Both the position numbers and the translations under genes were made by a program. Below the pieces are notes generated by a model that saw nothing but the letters and a program-made list of their open reading frames with translations, was not told the DNA's origin and made no database searches. From Fragilaria crotonensis (taxonomy: Eukaryota > Bacillariophyta > Fragilariophyceae > Fragilariales > Fragilariaceae), in contig JAKSYS010000049.1 in NCBI GenBank assembly GCA_022925895.1, positions 1 through 64,000 on the forward strand: a stretch of 64,000 nucleotides of DNA. The letters are read 5' to 3'. Numbering within the stretch: the stretch's first letter is position 1; each line of letters opens with the position of its first letter. Below are positions 9,424 to 20,520 of this stretch, one piece after another.

Positions 9424-12400
9424 CTATAGCTGACGGATCATTGTCCCGATAGGTTCCAACGTTTTGTTAACTTCACTGATGCCTGCATCTTTTAGAGTCC
9501 CGCCAAGGCTTATAAGTACAGATGCTGCGCTCTCTCTTTGTGGTGTCAGTGGTCCAAGAAATCTTGCAATTTGTCTTGTTATTCCTGTCCCTTTTGATAC
9601 CAGTGCGGTGGGTGCTTCTGGACGATTGCTGCTCACGCCCAACGGGATTGGGAGATTGTGAAAAGGGAATTGTTTTGATACTGTTTTTATCTTTCCAGTT
9701 CCTGCGTCTTCCAGTTCCTGCGTCTGGAATTTTGACTGTATACTTGATGCTCACTGGCTTTGATTCCTTTGGGTGACACGAGCATATTCGGAGATTAGTG
9801 CGTTGGTCATTTGTGTTTTCACCTATTCGGCGGAGGAATTCTTGACGGTGGCACTTCTTCCGAAAAAATGTTTCCCATCGTTGTTGTGAAGCACCTGCCC
9901 CTGGCTTTGGTGGCATTGCCGGAACCCTTTGCGATCCCCTCTCGGTAGAGTTATTACAGTCGGTGAAACAGCAGCGACGAATTCCAATCTTTCTTTCCCT
10001 TTGTTTTGTTTTGCCTGGTCGCCCATTGACAACAGCAGTGTCATCAGCATTCAACATACTATTTGACTCATCGTCAATCAACACTTTTGCACCATTGTTG
10101 GTGGGCATGAAAGTCATCTCGACATTTCCAATGTCACGAGCAACACCAGGTTCCTTTGCACGACAGGAAGAGGAGGAGGATAGACATTTTGGTCTCCTTC
10201 GCAGTTTTGCCCCATCTACAAGTGCATTGACCTTTTCCTGCAGTCCGAGTTCAATTAATTCTTTGGCCATTGTTGTCAATGAGAGTTTTTCAGCTCGGAG
10301 TTCAAGCAGCCGAATTCCAACAATAGCTGTTTCATCCAGCAGTAGGTTCTCCATTGGTTTTCCAAGGCAAGATAACAAGACATGACAAAGCCGAGAGGTT
10401 GTGATGTAATCAGGCTGTCGCTCCTCTGCTGATGCAAGTGCTGGTTGTGAAGGTAGTATACTATTAGAGACAGACAACCGTGGTGGCTCTTGCTTCATGT
10501 TCAACACAAGTTTTGCCTTTGCTTCGGGCAATATTCGTTTGAATTCCCGTAACGGTCGGAGTTCCGATGGATTTGGCGGTTCTGGTAGTTTTCTTTTGTT
10601 GAGTTCTGTGCCAACAGAAAACTGTGCCAAAACATCGGATGGTGATTTTGTACACGACAGAGTTTCTCCTGCACTTGCACCCATAGAGGACTCAACAAAG
10701 GTGAGGATCACTTCCATCACTATTGCTTTTTCTTCTTCACTCATCTCTGCTTCATGATGCCGAGCAAAACAGGATGCAAACTCAACTAGCAGATGTTCTG
10801 CTAGACCGCCAAACAATAGCAGAGTAAGCTTGTAGAGAACCGGTAGGCAGTGGACACAAATGTGCTTCCCAGAATCACTGCCAACATCGGAACCTGCGTT
10901 GCAGTCACATGCACTCCCGAGCAACTTTGAGGGAGTGAACCCAACCTCGACATTATATATGTCATCTTTCATGGAGGCTGCAATTTTGTCTTCAATCACG
11001 AGACCAATTTTGCCATGATGCTCGATAACAAACGCTTGTGCGTGAAGGATAGGTGGTGCCTTCGTGTCGAGCGAATGTCGTATGGCACGCTTCATTAGGC
11101 GTTCACCACTGTCAACCCGAGCATTTTTTGCAAAGTATGATATCGTGTTGGGAATCACTGTGGCGGCTTTTGGCGATGTGGATTCAGTTTTGCAAAAGGT
11201 GACAAGGCAAGCAAAGAGATTAATAAGGCCACACCGCTGCTTTGTGGATAAGATATTGTTTCGAAGGAATCTCCCACCTTCATAAAAGTCAAATCTCAAG
11301 AGATATTTTAAGGTACCTTGATCCTGATTCAAAGCAATTGGCGGGTAAATTGGGAAGGTCACATGCTCAAGCAGAAACAAGCCGAGGGAATCCATCGAAT
11401 TGTTCTCTGCAACATTAACGTAGAGCTCCAGTAGGTCTCCAATTGGCAACAATGCAGGGACTTCCATCTTTTTGCTTAAAGCATTCCGCAGTTCTCCTTC
11501 CGATAGTCGGGCAACTGAAGCATCCTCAAAGTTGACACCTCCGCCAACACCAAGGCATGTGATGCAAAGGCCAGCAACTGATGAGATACACATGTGACTT
11601 CGACACCCTTCACACAGCTGGCTTCTTCCTTCCCCAATCATGAAAGTATGGGAGTGTAATGAAGTTGGACCGAGGCAGACTGCAAGTTCACAATTGGAGA
11701 CAACCATGCTTTTGTTGTGTGTAAAATCGCAGAGATAGTGGTCGAGAGGAGCGATTGGAGCCGCGACAGAATACACAAGAAGCTCACCTGAAGGCAAAAG
11801 CGTAGCTGGCTCAAACGCCATTGCATCAATGAGGGCAGTGATGACATTTGCTGATAAGAAGGAGTATATCCTTGCATCCGCCATCTTGTTTGTTTGGAAT
11901 TCCATGACCACCTTGAGCAAATCATCAAATCGTATATCATGATCCCCACCACACCGCCGCTTAATCCCATTTATCATATCAAGCACAGTAGCGGGTCCAA
12001 TACTACGCAAACAGGTTCGAGCCTTCAACTTTGTTGGGAAGGTGTCATTTCCCAACAGAACTGCAATCAAACAGCGGGTCTTCAGTCTTCAGATCACTAA
12101 CTCCATCAAGTAGCGGATGTTCTGCTTCTTTGAATGATACGTCACTACTGCCAAGATGGCTACGGGTCAGTTGTATTGTCTCCAAGAATCCAGTGGCAAT
12201 TGTGATGTCATCAATCTCGATCCCCTTATTCTTGCTGAGCTTGATGCGAAAGTCAGACACTTGCAAGCATTTTGCTCCAGCAATGAATGAAAAGTCAGCA
12301 TCATTTCCAATGGCCAGATCCACCTTAGATGTTGTCAAAAGATGCTGAATGTAGCTGTCGGCTTGAAATCTGCCTTCCACAATATACATTCTACCGGGGT

Positions 12401-12929
12401 GACGCTGGTGCAGCTGCTCCATTGCATGTCGCACACTTTCAATAACTTGCGGATGGTACTCATGATCTTGACTGGTTGTCTCAGCAGTTCTTGCCTTTTT
12501 TTCCAGTAGATCCAAGCGAGCATGTAGAATTTTTCTCCTATCCTCAGCAACATTACCACCTTCACGTAATTCACGTCGCATAGACTAGATTTCACACTTC
12601 GCCTTGATGCAAGCTACCATTCTTTCCTGACGTACAAACTCGCAATGTATAGATGCTTTTTTGGTGTGATGCCTCGTGCCCTCTGGATCAAACGCTACAT
12701 AGACGATAAAACCTTCACCCAAGAGTTTAGGTATCAGTGCCTCAATAGTGAAAACTGTGTCACATACAGACCTTTTGAGCAGTTTGCGGGACAGCCAAGA
12801 TATATCAGCCGTTACTGCAGGTGTCCCAAAGCGGTCAGGGACATTCTCGGCTCGTTTGCGGGCAACATGACTCAATTGGCTAAAGGTGAGACCCTTCAAT
12901 GTGAACAGGAGCTTATAGCCATTGTTCAC
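9424..12929 (-). pseudogene. FEN/XPG-type nuclease fused to a C2CH (THAP-like) finger (decayed)
   Basis: The N-terminal block (12585-12929) has FEN features: LLGEGFIVYVAFDPEG and an Arg/Lys-rich helix. The next block (12045-12581) has IVEGRFQADSYIQHLL and VDLAIGNDADFSFIAG, the XPG-I signature with its acidic metal ligands. ALLGNDTFP-like sequence plus a helix-rich stretch (about 11950-12070) fits the H3TH motif. Cys patches follow (about 11555-11617, CEGC...CITC; about 10850-10908, CDC...CVHC). Near the end, CFTDC and CSCH are 57 residues apart with an intervening RWETFF, giving a C2CH finger of THAP type (about 9770-9985). Breaks seen: TAG at 12585-12587, a frameshift near 12060, and a frame change between about 9640 and 9770, after which the frame at 9424-9642 is the likelier one. 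The central 500 residues are unrecognised. Confidence 0.7.
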
Positions 12930-13018
12930 ACCCGTCCTACCACTCAGGGATCCTCCGGGAAAAGTGATTAGGTTGCAATTCTCATGGGTTCGTCAACATC
13001 AATGACCTTGTGGCGAGT

Positions 13019-13071
13019 TTAAAAATTGGTTCAAAAACTGGGCGCGAGCCGCGCAGCCCAATTTTTGAAAT
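13019..13071. repeat. Hairpin with GC-rich loop
   Basis: TTCAAAAACTGGGC pairs with GCCCAATTTTTGAA (13 of 14) around a 12-nt loop of GCGAGCCGCGCA. It lies between the FEN-bearing element and the next inverted-repeat element and may be a terminus of the former. Function unknown. Confidence 0.6.
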
Positions 13072-13088
13072 TCCCTAACCCCATTAAG

Positions 13089-14499
13089 GGTGCATATCAT
13101 CCGGATGAAATTTGTTCTTTTTGTCCTTTGTACTTTCGAAGGACAAAGTACAAAGTACAAAAAGTACAATGAGTCATACCCCGAAGCACCAAAATGAAAT
13201 TTTGACTTTTGCTATTTCATTATGAAAGATGTTTTGGGGTTCATCCGAAATCCCTCCCCATTGTCTTGCTAGGCTAATAGAGTATCAGTTCCTTCAAGTC
13301 ATAGTGAGGTTACTTACGAAGTGGATATCTACATGGAAGATGGTACAAAATAATTACTTAATGCAAATAAAAGGCTACTTTACCTCAAGCTGACGGATTG
13401 AAACTAAACAAGCTCTCATAACACAAGCTTCATAGAAGAAACACGGTTTACTTATCGATTACGGTGTGTTCATGGTAGTTGAAACATAGTAATTCTACAA
13501 TTCTTAGAATCTGAATAAAACGCTATTGTTTTACTACACAATTAGTGTTAATATATGGCAACAGTCCTAAATACAAATCTAGGTACTCTGCGCAAGAGTC
13601 TAGATACAAAGCAAGAAGTAGGGTCTACACAAAAGATTTAACAGGCATACTGTTTGTCGTTATACGAATTGAGTGGACCCATCAAACGATGCGGGATGCA
13701 GTCCCTTTGGACAATGGCAACGGCATATCAATAGATCGAATGCATCAACGAACGATGTGACTCAAGAACAACAACACAATTGATCGATAAAATGACAACG
13801 ACACCAACAATGATGGCAACAACTTGGTGACGGCAAAAGAAAAATGACGATTGACACAGGTGAAGAGAGTTCAACAAAGAAAACAATTACAACAATTAAT
13901 CTATCATATAAAATCCAACAATTGATTCTAGTGTTAAGGACTAGTACATCTCAATGACCAGAACAAGAATGATAGCAAATGAGAACAAAAACAGGAACAA
14001 AGACTCGAGCAAACGCAAACGATGAATGACGATCCATCGCATTCTTCGTTCACGATGGCGATGAGAAAACCAACGAGTTTGACGAAAACGAATCACGACA
14101 GCAGTCACGACTCCACCAAAGTGATGATCAATTCTTGTGAAATAGCAACAAAGGGTCAAACGTGAAAGGCGAGGTTGTTAACCACTCTATTACAAATAGA
14201 CATGATGTACAGTTTTTGGTGTTGTAATCGTTGGAGCTTTTAGAGTATTACATCCGAACGACAAAGTCGTCACATCATTCAACCGACACACCCCAAATAA
14301 TGCAAAACGTACAAAAAGTACATTCCGGGTTCGCCTAACATCGAAAATGTTATTGAAAATGTTATTGTCTTTTTGTACTTTTGAAAGTACAAAACCCGGA
14401 AACAAAAGTACATTGTTTCCGGGTTTAAGCTACGAGTTTTGTACTTTTGAAAGTACAAAAGTACAATAAAGTACAAATTTCATCCGGATAATATGCACC
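13089..14499. mobile_element. 1.4-kb non-autonomous element with palindromic subterminal repeats
   Basis: TIRs of 26 bp with one mismatch lie at 13089-13114 (GGTGCATATCATCCGGATG...) and 14474-14499. Candidate 5-bp flanks TTAAG (left) and ATAAG (right) match in four of five places. Inside the right end are two copies of a TTTTGTACTTT/AAAGTACAAAA palindrome (about 14373-14396 and 14434-14458) and a CCCGGAAACA/TGTTTCCGGG hairpin (about 14395-14423); the left end has a related GTACTTT palindrome (13128-13170). No recognised protein is encoded. Confidence 0.75.
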
Positions 14500-15505
14500 A
14501 TAAGAATATGGATTTGTGTCCCAAATCCATAAAATAACGTAAATTAAGAATCGTCATGTCCATAAATAAAAATTAAAATGCGCTATATACCACCAAAAAG
14601 TTGGAATGAGTAGCTGGGGTGTACTTCCAGGAGGGGTTTTCTTCATTATTGAATTGCATTGAGTTGAACACAATGAATGCCCCTGCTCATGCACCTAATG
14701 CAAGGGACAGTCCTATTGCCAATCAACCTCCCAAGCCCCAGAAGAAACCCACAAAGTTTTAACCAAACCATTGTATTGCAGCTGAATACGGCCTTGAGGT
14801 GTGCCAATGCCAGCTGAGGTCTGAGGATGATCTGTGTGTGATTATTCTGCATTTACATCGGCACAGAGGACAATCGTGGTCAAGAAGCAGCAGCAAAGCA
14901 TCAACAAATGGCAAACATCATGATGTGGGCCTTTTGATAAAACAAACTTTGCAATTGTCACCACATGAAACAGCACACATTGCAGTTTGGCAGCACTTTG
15001 ACAAGATTCTTGATATGATTGAAAAGGGCCTTCAAGAGCTGCTTGCCATGCTCAATACTACTACCAAGCAAGGTTGGATTCAAAGAAAAATGCACTTCAG
15101 GATCATGGAACAATATTCAACCTGGACTGGGTTGCCTTCAAGGGGGGGGTTGCATATCTGAGGCAGTTTGTTACAGGATTGGGCTCTTTGTTTGCAAACA
15201 CAGCATTGCTTGAATCAGATTGGGCTCTTTGTTTGCAAACACAGCATCGGTTGAATTGGATTTCTCTGTCCTAGAATAGGAAATGGACAAGTTTTGGTAG
15301 TCCATGACCAGTCTCACAGTGGATTGCATTCTCCAGTGAAGGCAGCGCACACTCTCAATGCCCCTCTAGTAGAGCTAGCTAGAGTCTAGAGAGCATTTAA
15401 GGACCCAGGGGGGCTAAAAATAAGGAAATCCATAAAATAAGCAGGCTGGTGTTGGTAAATTAAGCTAATTTTGTTTTTTCGGGATATCCATATTCTTAGG
15501 AGGCC
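14500..15505. other. Anonymous, CpG-poor DNA
   Basis: A frame at 14799-15161 (plus) has no recognised domain. The stretch from about 14640 to 15380 is notably poor in CpG, like the Copia-A body further right, which hints at an old element. A small hairpin (ATGGATTTG/CAAATCCAT, 14511-14533) and a 13-bp inverted pair TAAGAATATGGAT (14502-14514) with its complement near 15486-15499 are visible but do not make a convincing element. Confidence 0.4.
15178..15250. repeat. Short tandem duplication
   Basis: The word GATTGGGCTCTTTGTTTGCA followed by AACACAGCAT occurs twice, 42-43 bp apart, in direct orientation. It lies in CpG-poor anonymous DNA. Confidence 0.8.
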
Positions 15506-16442
15506 TGCCTTATCCTGATATCTGTCGAGGATAGTTAGTAGGCTACTGGATAATTCCAGTACCGGTGAGACAGTAAATACTGTCGTTGTCGTTGGCGAAA
15601 CTAATAAGAGAGATCCGAAGTTCAGACGGAATGTCAGATTTGAGTCAGACGTGAACTCGGAATTGATGGCACGCCTGAATTCGATAAGAGACTTCGAAAT
15701 TAATCGAGCTATGGAATTCCAAAGACTCCAACAACCCAAGATTCCAACGGAAGCCAAAAACTATGGAAAGTCAATGGAGAACATTAAACATGTAGGAGAA
15801 TGGACAGGAGTCCACTATGAGAGAACTGTGAAGAACAGGACGGAGACACAAGGAAGGAAGAAGACTGGAGAAGGTTCTGGAAAGACAGAGAAGGGAACCT
15901 GGAAGAGGAGTTTAGTTAGAACCTAAACTCATAACTTTTACTTTGCTGATTTTGTCAAGGCCTGACAACCGGAGTTATCACCCCGTAACCAGAGCAAGTA
16001 CTGTGGTACCGCACTCACAAATAACTGGGATTCTCAACAGATATCCTGATCCTGACACGTTGGACGTTTTGGAAAATATCAAAAACCACAGCGCCAGCCC
16101 AAGCCGGCCATGCCAGCCGAGTGTGTTGCTCACTATATCCTTGGGAGTGTTCTGAAAATCATTAGTACACTTATTGGCATATGCATACACTTAGCTATTT
16201 CCATAAAAAATAGAACGAGGGACACGAAGGTGTTATTTAACTTTCTTTACAATGGAGTCCAGATAAAGATGATGAAGCTTTCTTCTCGGAGCGCACCTAC
16301 GTGTTACGTAAGTTTAATATTTTGAATTGTATGCATGATGCATGTGTAACAAGCACCGCGTTGGAGGTGAAATCAGTATCATACTTGTATGGCCCAAATA
16401 GAGATTTATACGCCAAACTACCTGTAGCACTGGAAACATCAT
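15506..16442 (+). other. Unrecognised coding-like stretch, possibly spliced
   Basis: Open sequence upstream of and including 15651-15926 reads as a charged polypeptide (for example DPKFRRNVRFESDVNSELMA, RAMEFQRLQQPKIP) with no domain I can name. Shorter pieces follow (16000-16155, with NRYPDPDTLDVLENIK; 16370-16442, with SYLYGPNRDLYAKLPVALE), and the sequence 3' of the solo LTR to 17221 also reads as protein-like. GTAAGTTT at about 16308 could be a donor site. A broken host gene or an old element are equally possible. Confidence 0.3.
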
Positions 16443-17006
16443 TAAAGTTTTATTCGCAGTGTTTGAGACCGCAAACAAGGGCTAACGACGAATTAGTTAT
16501 CGCAGGAGCGTTTGTACTCTTTGTAGAAATTCGTTTTACTAATTGTGAGATGTATAAAAACATGCAGAAAATGAAATTGGAATGACTGAATGAGAGCTCT
16601 GAAGCTGCACTTTCCTTGTTCTCTCTGTTCTCTGGTTGTTCCTTGATTGTTCTTTGTTAGTTCTTCAGAATCCCATGGTAGAATGGTTGGTTGAAAGATA
16701 CTGAATCCCAGATGAATATAATGAAATATAAAGCATGTAAAATGTAGATTTGATGATGCACCAGTTTGTGTTCTCTTTTGAGGTCGGCTGGCGATTGTGC
16801 TTCCCATTTATGTGTCCGCGGAACATCCGACAATGACCGAAGAACAATGACGCAAACACTTACGAGAACGCGAACGCGAAGCGTGACTCAATCGTGCGAA
16901 AGAGAACCGAACCGTGACTCACAGAAACTTTGGTTGACGAACGGACGGAAGGAGAGGTAGAGTATGATCCACGACGGTAGACGCCAATACTGTATCTTTT
17001 CTTTTA
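16443..17006 (-). mobile_element. Solo LTR of the Copia-A family
   Basis: This 564-bp segment is the reverse complement of the LTRs at 28526, 34587, 51626 and 57685, with some divergence. It starts TAAAGTTTTATTCGC and ends CTTTTCTTTTA, and is flanked by 5-bp duplications ATCAT (16438-16442 and 17007-17011). A lone LTR with intact target duplication is the usual scar of LTR-LTR recombination. It is older than the two full-length copies. Confidence 0.93.
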
Positions 17007-17011
17007 ATCAT

Positions 17012-18189
17012 CATCATATAATCTCGTGTGATCACATTAGACAAAACTGGCAAAAAAGATCAACGTGGCCGGATAATTTCACGAAAATGACCACACTCCG
17101 AGTTCCGAGAACGTCGTTGGAATCGTTTTGCTACCAGCAGGTACAGGATGGTACTATAGTGCTGGAGGTTCCGGGATATCGTCTGATCACGGAGTATCAA
17201 ACTCAGGATCAATTCGATTGACAGTCATTCCGAATTCCATCACAAAAAAATCTACTCCAAGTACAAGTATACCATACAGTTCTTGAGCACTACTCCACTT
17301 GGGAAATCTGAAAATGCTGACTTTCGGAAAAGATAGTACTACTTAGTACTTAATGATACCAAAAGCTAGTAGAATGCTACTATACAACGGTCTGTGACAT
17401 TTCGCGTGGAAGGCATGCACAGAAATCTGATGGCAGTTGCTGGATTGGTCACAATCTGAAATATGTACAAATATGTTAAGAATTCCGGGTTTCAATTTCC
17501 AATCTGATTATCGGATTCAAATACCGTAGTAATACTGTTCAGTACTATTTTGTCCAGTACTAAATCTTAGTTGTTTTAATTGTGAGCTGACTGATTTGTT
17601 GCTCCATAAACATCAATGCAAAGGTAAGTTCTCATTTGTAGCCTTCAATCATGCAATCCTTGTGAGTCTGGTAATAATTCAATCCCATCCACCACATACT
17701 TAATCCCACCATTTCCAGGAACAACCATTCAATCCCACTGGTTGACACTTCAACAAAAGAATCTTTAATCTTTTTTTCATTGTTGACCTCATTCTTCAAT
17801 GTCCTTTGAGCTTGGTTGCAGCTGCAGTCCAGTCAACACCATTGCCATGCTGCAATTCATGATCAACAGAACAACCAGCAGAGATACTGGTACTGTCGAG
17901 CATAGTGTACTGTGCATCAGATAGAGTAGTACTCGACACTGCGTCAGTAGCACAGTAGATCTTGACACAAATACACATCCAAAACTCTTCACGGATTGGC
18001 TTCAAGGAAAACATGTAGATACTCCAAAGTTTTCAATGGAATCTTGGATATCGATTCTGATTTTTTCCTCGGACCTTCTTAGATCTTCTTAAGTAATTTC
18101 CGACCTTTTTAAACTTTCTTAGGAATTTTTGCTCTACTTAATTCTTCTTAACCTTGATTAAGACATTGTCAGCCATCTTGGACTGTTCC
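17012..18189. other. Intergenic DNA with pyrimidine-rich end
   Basis: To 17221 the sequence continues the coding-like stretch noted before the solo LTR. GTAC words are dense at 17230-17560 and 17880-17960, and 17580-17820 is CpG-poor. From 18040 to 18180 repeated TTCTTAA/CTTCTT words form a pyrimidine-rich tract that resumes after the piggyBac-like insertion. No gene supported. Confidence 0.45.
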
Positions 18190-18193
18190 TTAA

Positions 18194-18980
18194 CCTGACA
18201 CACTGAGTCCGACACATTCGATCGGTTTGAATTTTTCCCGCATTTTCGGCCGGCTCGCTATCGGCACTGCGCGTCATACAGTACCAAATGCAATGCTACA
18301 ACGAAATGATGTCGCAACCTTGCCATCAGGGTTGTTAAGGTGGATTGCTTTCGACTCCTGGGATAAAAATGCCGTCCACCATGCACTATTGTTCATTGCA
18401 TTTTGAACATAGACTTGACGAGCTCTCTTGGGCATTGGTTTGGGCAATGCAATGTCCGGCACTTCTTCTTCGTCGTCGTTGCTGTCCTTGCTAGAGCATC
18501 ATCTGAGTCCTCGCTCGCGTCGGCCGAGTCGGCAGTACTACACTCCCTGCTGTCAATACAGAATCTATTGCCAGAAGTTGACATATTCACGCCAGCACCA
18601 ACAGTTGGGAGGAACGACATGTCCACACCAACAACTTTCGGAATAAGATCGTCAATCATGACTGGGAATAAAGCATGAATGAGTGTACGAGTACAATTTG
18701 TATATAATAACGGCGCGGACAGCACACTCGTTTAAATTTACTGTCACATTTGCGTGACGTTTCATCTCGGAACGTTCGAAAATGTTCGAGTGTGGCCACA
18801 CTGAAAAGGCAGTGTGACACATTCAAACCGGTCTCTGCGTGTGTCGATTGTCGATGGAGCAAACGAGTGTGGCTACACTGCCTGAAATCCGGAAATGAAA
18901 GTTTTTAAACATGTGTATCAGCGGGCAAACTGCCAAAAAAGCACATGAAAAAAATCGAATGTGTCCTCTAATGTGTCAGG
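18194..18980. mobile_element. piggyBac-like non-autonomous element, TTAA-flanked
   Basis: TTAA stands immediately outside both ends (18190-18193 and 18981-18984). The ends are CCTGACACA... and ...TGTGTCAGG, with the inverted similarity extending to GACACATTCGAT on both sides. TTAA targets and a leading CC are hallmarks of piggyBac. Related GACACATTC words also occur subterminally at about 18816. The 787-bp interior has minus-strand frames (18393-18725, 18274-18462) with an acidic Ser/Asp-rich segment and SAWWTAFLSQ, but no recognisable catalytic domain, so it depends on a transposase from elsewhere. Confidence 0.75.
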
Positions 18981-18984
18981 TTAA

Positions 18985-20520
18985 GAGAGGGTCTGAATTC
19001 TTCTTAACCTTTCTTAAGACATTTTCAGTCTTCTTAATTCTTCTTTAACTTTCTAAAGACATTTGTTCCTGTCAATGCTACTAGTATGAAGCAAGCAATC
19101 TGATTGAGATCTGTTTTCAAAGCAAAGAATCCAACTACCTTCTCAGTTCCACCCTCCAATGCTATGTCTCTTACCAACCTTCCAGAACCTGTGATGAAGG
19201 TAATGGATTAGAGACCACAACTTCTCTCCATGTACTATGCCTAACCAAGAAGGCCAATTCTCAAGCTTGAACTCAGAGAAGCAATCAAAACTACATGTTG
19301 GAGGTCCCAACTCCAACAACTGACAAAGCCTCTATCTCCTGTCATTATTGGTGGAATTACTTTGTGACCAAGGACAAATTGGTCCACCTGCTGGATTGAT
19401 GTGGCCAGACTTATATGGATAGTTCTATTGCTCTCCTAACCAACTTTGCCCAGCCAGTGCTTGTCTTGATAGCCCAGAAACACTACAACTTCAGTAGAAC
19501 TGGACGCATGGTCCCCCTTACTGAACCAGCTGATGACTAAATTTGCTTTGAGAGCATTTCAAGGTTTAGCTACTGGAATGGACTCTGTTGTTTTGCTAGA
19601 CTCTACAGGTGGAACCAAGATGACAAACATGGCTGGCTTGCATGCTAGAAATGCTGTCTAGCCTGTCTTACTCTCCATGGAAGTCCATGGACTAAATTGA
19701 TGACAGCCAGGACTTGCTTACTTGTTGGCATCACTTTCATCTGAGTTCAGCAATAAGGTAGCTGAGATATGGGATGATGCTGACATCTATTCAGTTGTCT
19801 GGCTCCAAATCCTCAAGTCAACGGCTTCAATTAAATGGTTTGAAGATCTCAAGGGAAGAATCAAAGTAAGGCTTTCAATTAGCACTATGGAGAAAACCTT
19901 GAACAGTTTCCTGCCCAGGCTCATTACCAAGGACACAAATGAATTAACTACAGCAGGTCAGAAAAATTTGCCTTGGGCATGTTCAATTCCTCGTAGCTGG
20001 TGGCTCTGCCAGCAAAGCCTTTTTGTTTCTGTTGAGGTCTGTTGAGCAGAAGTTGGAGCAGGCCTTGTTGGGTGTTGGATTCAAGGAGAAAGAAGCAGGC
20101 AACATTCATGTGCACATCAACAAGCTCACCTACAAGGACATTTGGTGTACTCATGCCAAGGACACCTACAGGGTGTTGTTTGATGAGAAGCAATGATCAC
20201 TCGCATGCCACATTTGTGACTCCGAGGCTCCACCCGCTTCATTTGGCAACCTTTGGCAACCTGGCTTATGCAGTCATCACGAGGGCTGAAGTACCAACCT
20301 CATCCAGGCCAAGCCTTCTGCTAGTGGTGGTAGGCACCCACTGCGAAGAGGGGAGTGTGCCACCAGTGTAGCATGCGAGGAGATCGGTCGTGCGAATGCC
20401 CAGAGAACAAAGGCTAGCCACGGAACAGAGGCATTAGGCAAAGGTACCAAGTCTTGGAGATCCGCTACACCGGCCGCAGGAATACTGGAAGTTAACCAGG
20501 ACAACGGAAGACATTCAACT
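18985..20520 (+). mobile_element. Possible Copia gag fossil
   Basis: The frame at 19722-20045 contains WDDADIYSVVWLQIL followed by FEDLKGRIKVRL, which resembles the helical gag segment of Copia elements. The surrounding DNA is CpG-poor in the same way as the Copia-A body. No LTRs or pol remain recognisable. It is an old, heavily decayed fragment; the assignment is tentative. Confidence 0.35.

Larger units (their letters stand above)
8339..12960 (-). mobile_element. Decayed transposon: FEN/XPG nuclease + C2CH finger + DDE transposase
   Basis: One minus-strand transcription-direction unit carries, in order, an N-terminal FEN/XPG block, an XPG-I block, an H3TH block, two Cys-rich patches, a C2CH THAP-like finger and a DDE_Tnp_4-like catalytic domain. 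Known precedents are partial: ISL2EU/IS4EU elements carry THAP plus DDE and a separate YqaJ nuclease, and Academ elements carry an XPG-like nuclease. I could not find terminal inverted repeats; the ends given are only the coding limits plus about 30 bp. Several frameshifts and an in-frame stop mark it as dead here. Whether nuclease and transposase were one protein or two is open. Confidence 0.65.

Noticed and set aside
9473-9770. C-terminal end of the long minus-strand frame (Lys/Arg/Thr-rich tail) as part of the nuclease-finger protein
   Set aside because: The overlapping frame at 9424-9642 has normal composition (SLGGTLKDAGISEVNKTLEP), so the basic tail is most likely out-of-frame translation.
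9963-10757. Plus-strand frames opposite the nuclease-finger gene
   Set aside because: They are antisense shadows: Ser/Phe-rich, no domain, and fully inside a stronger minus-strand frame.
14799-15161. 120-residue frame as a host gene
   Set aside because: No domain, CpG-poor composition like transposon relics, and no supporting splice or start context.
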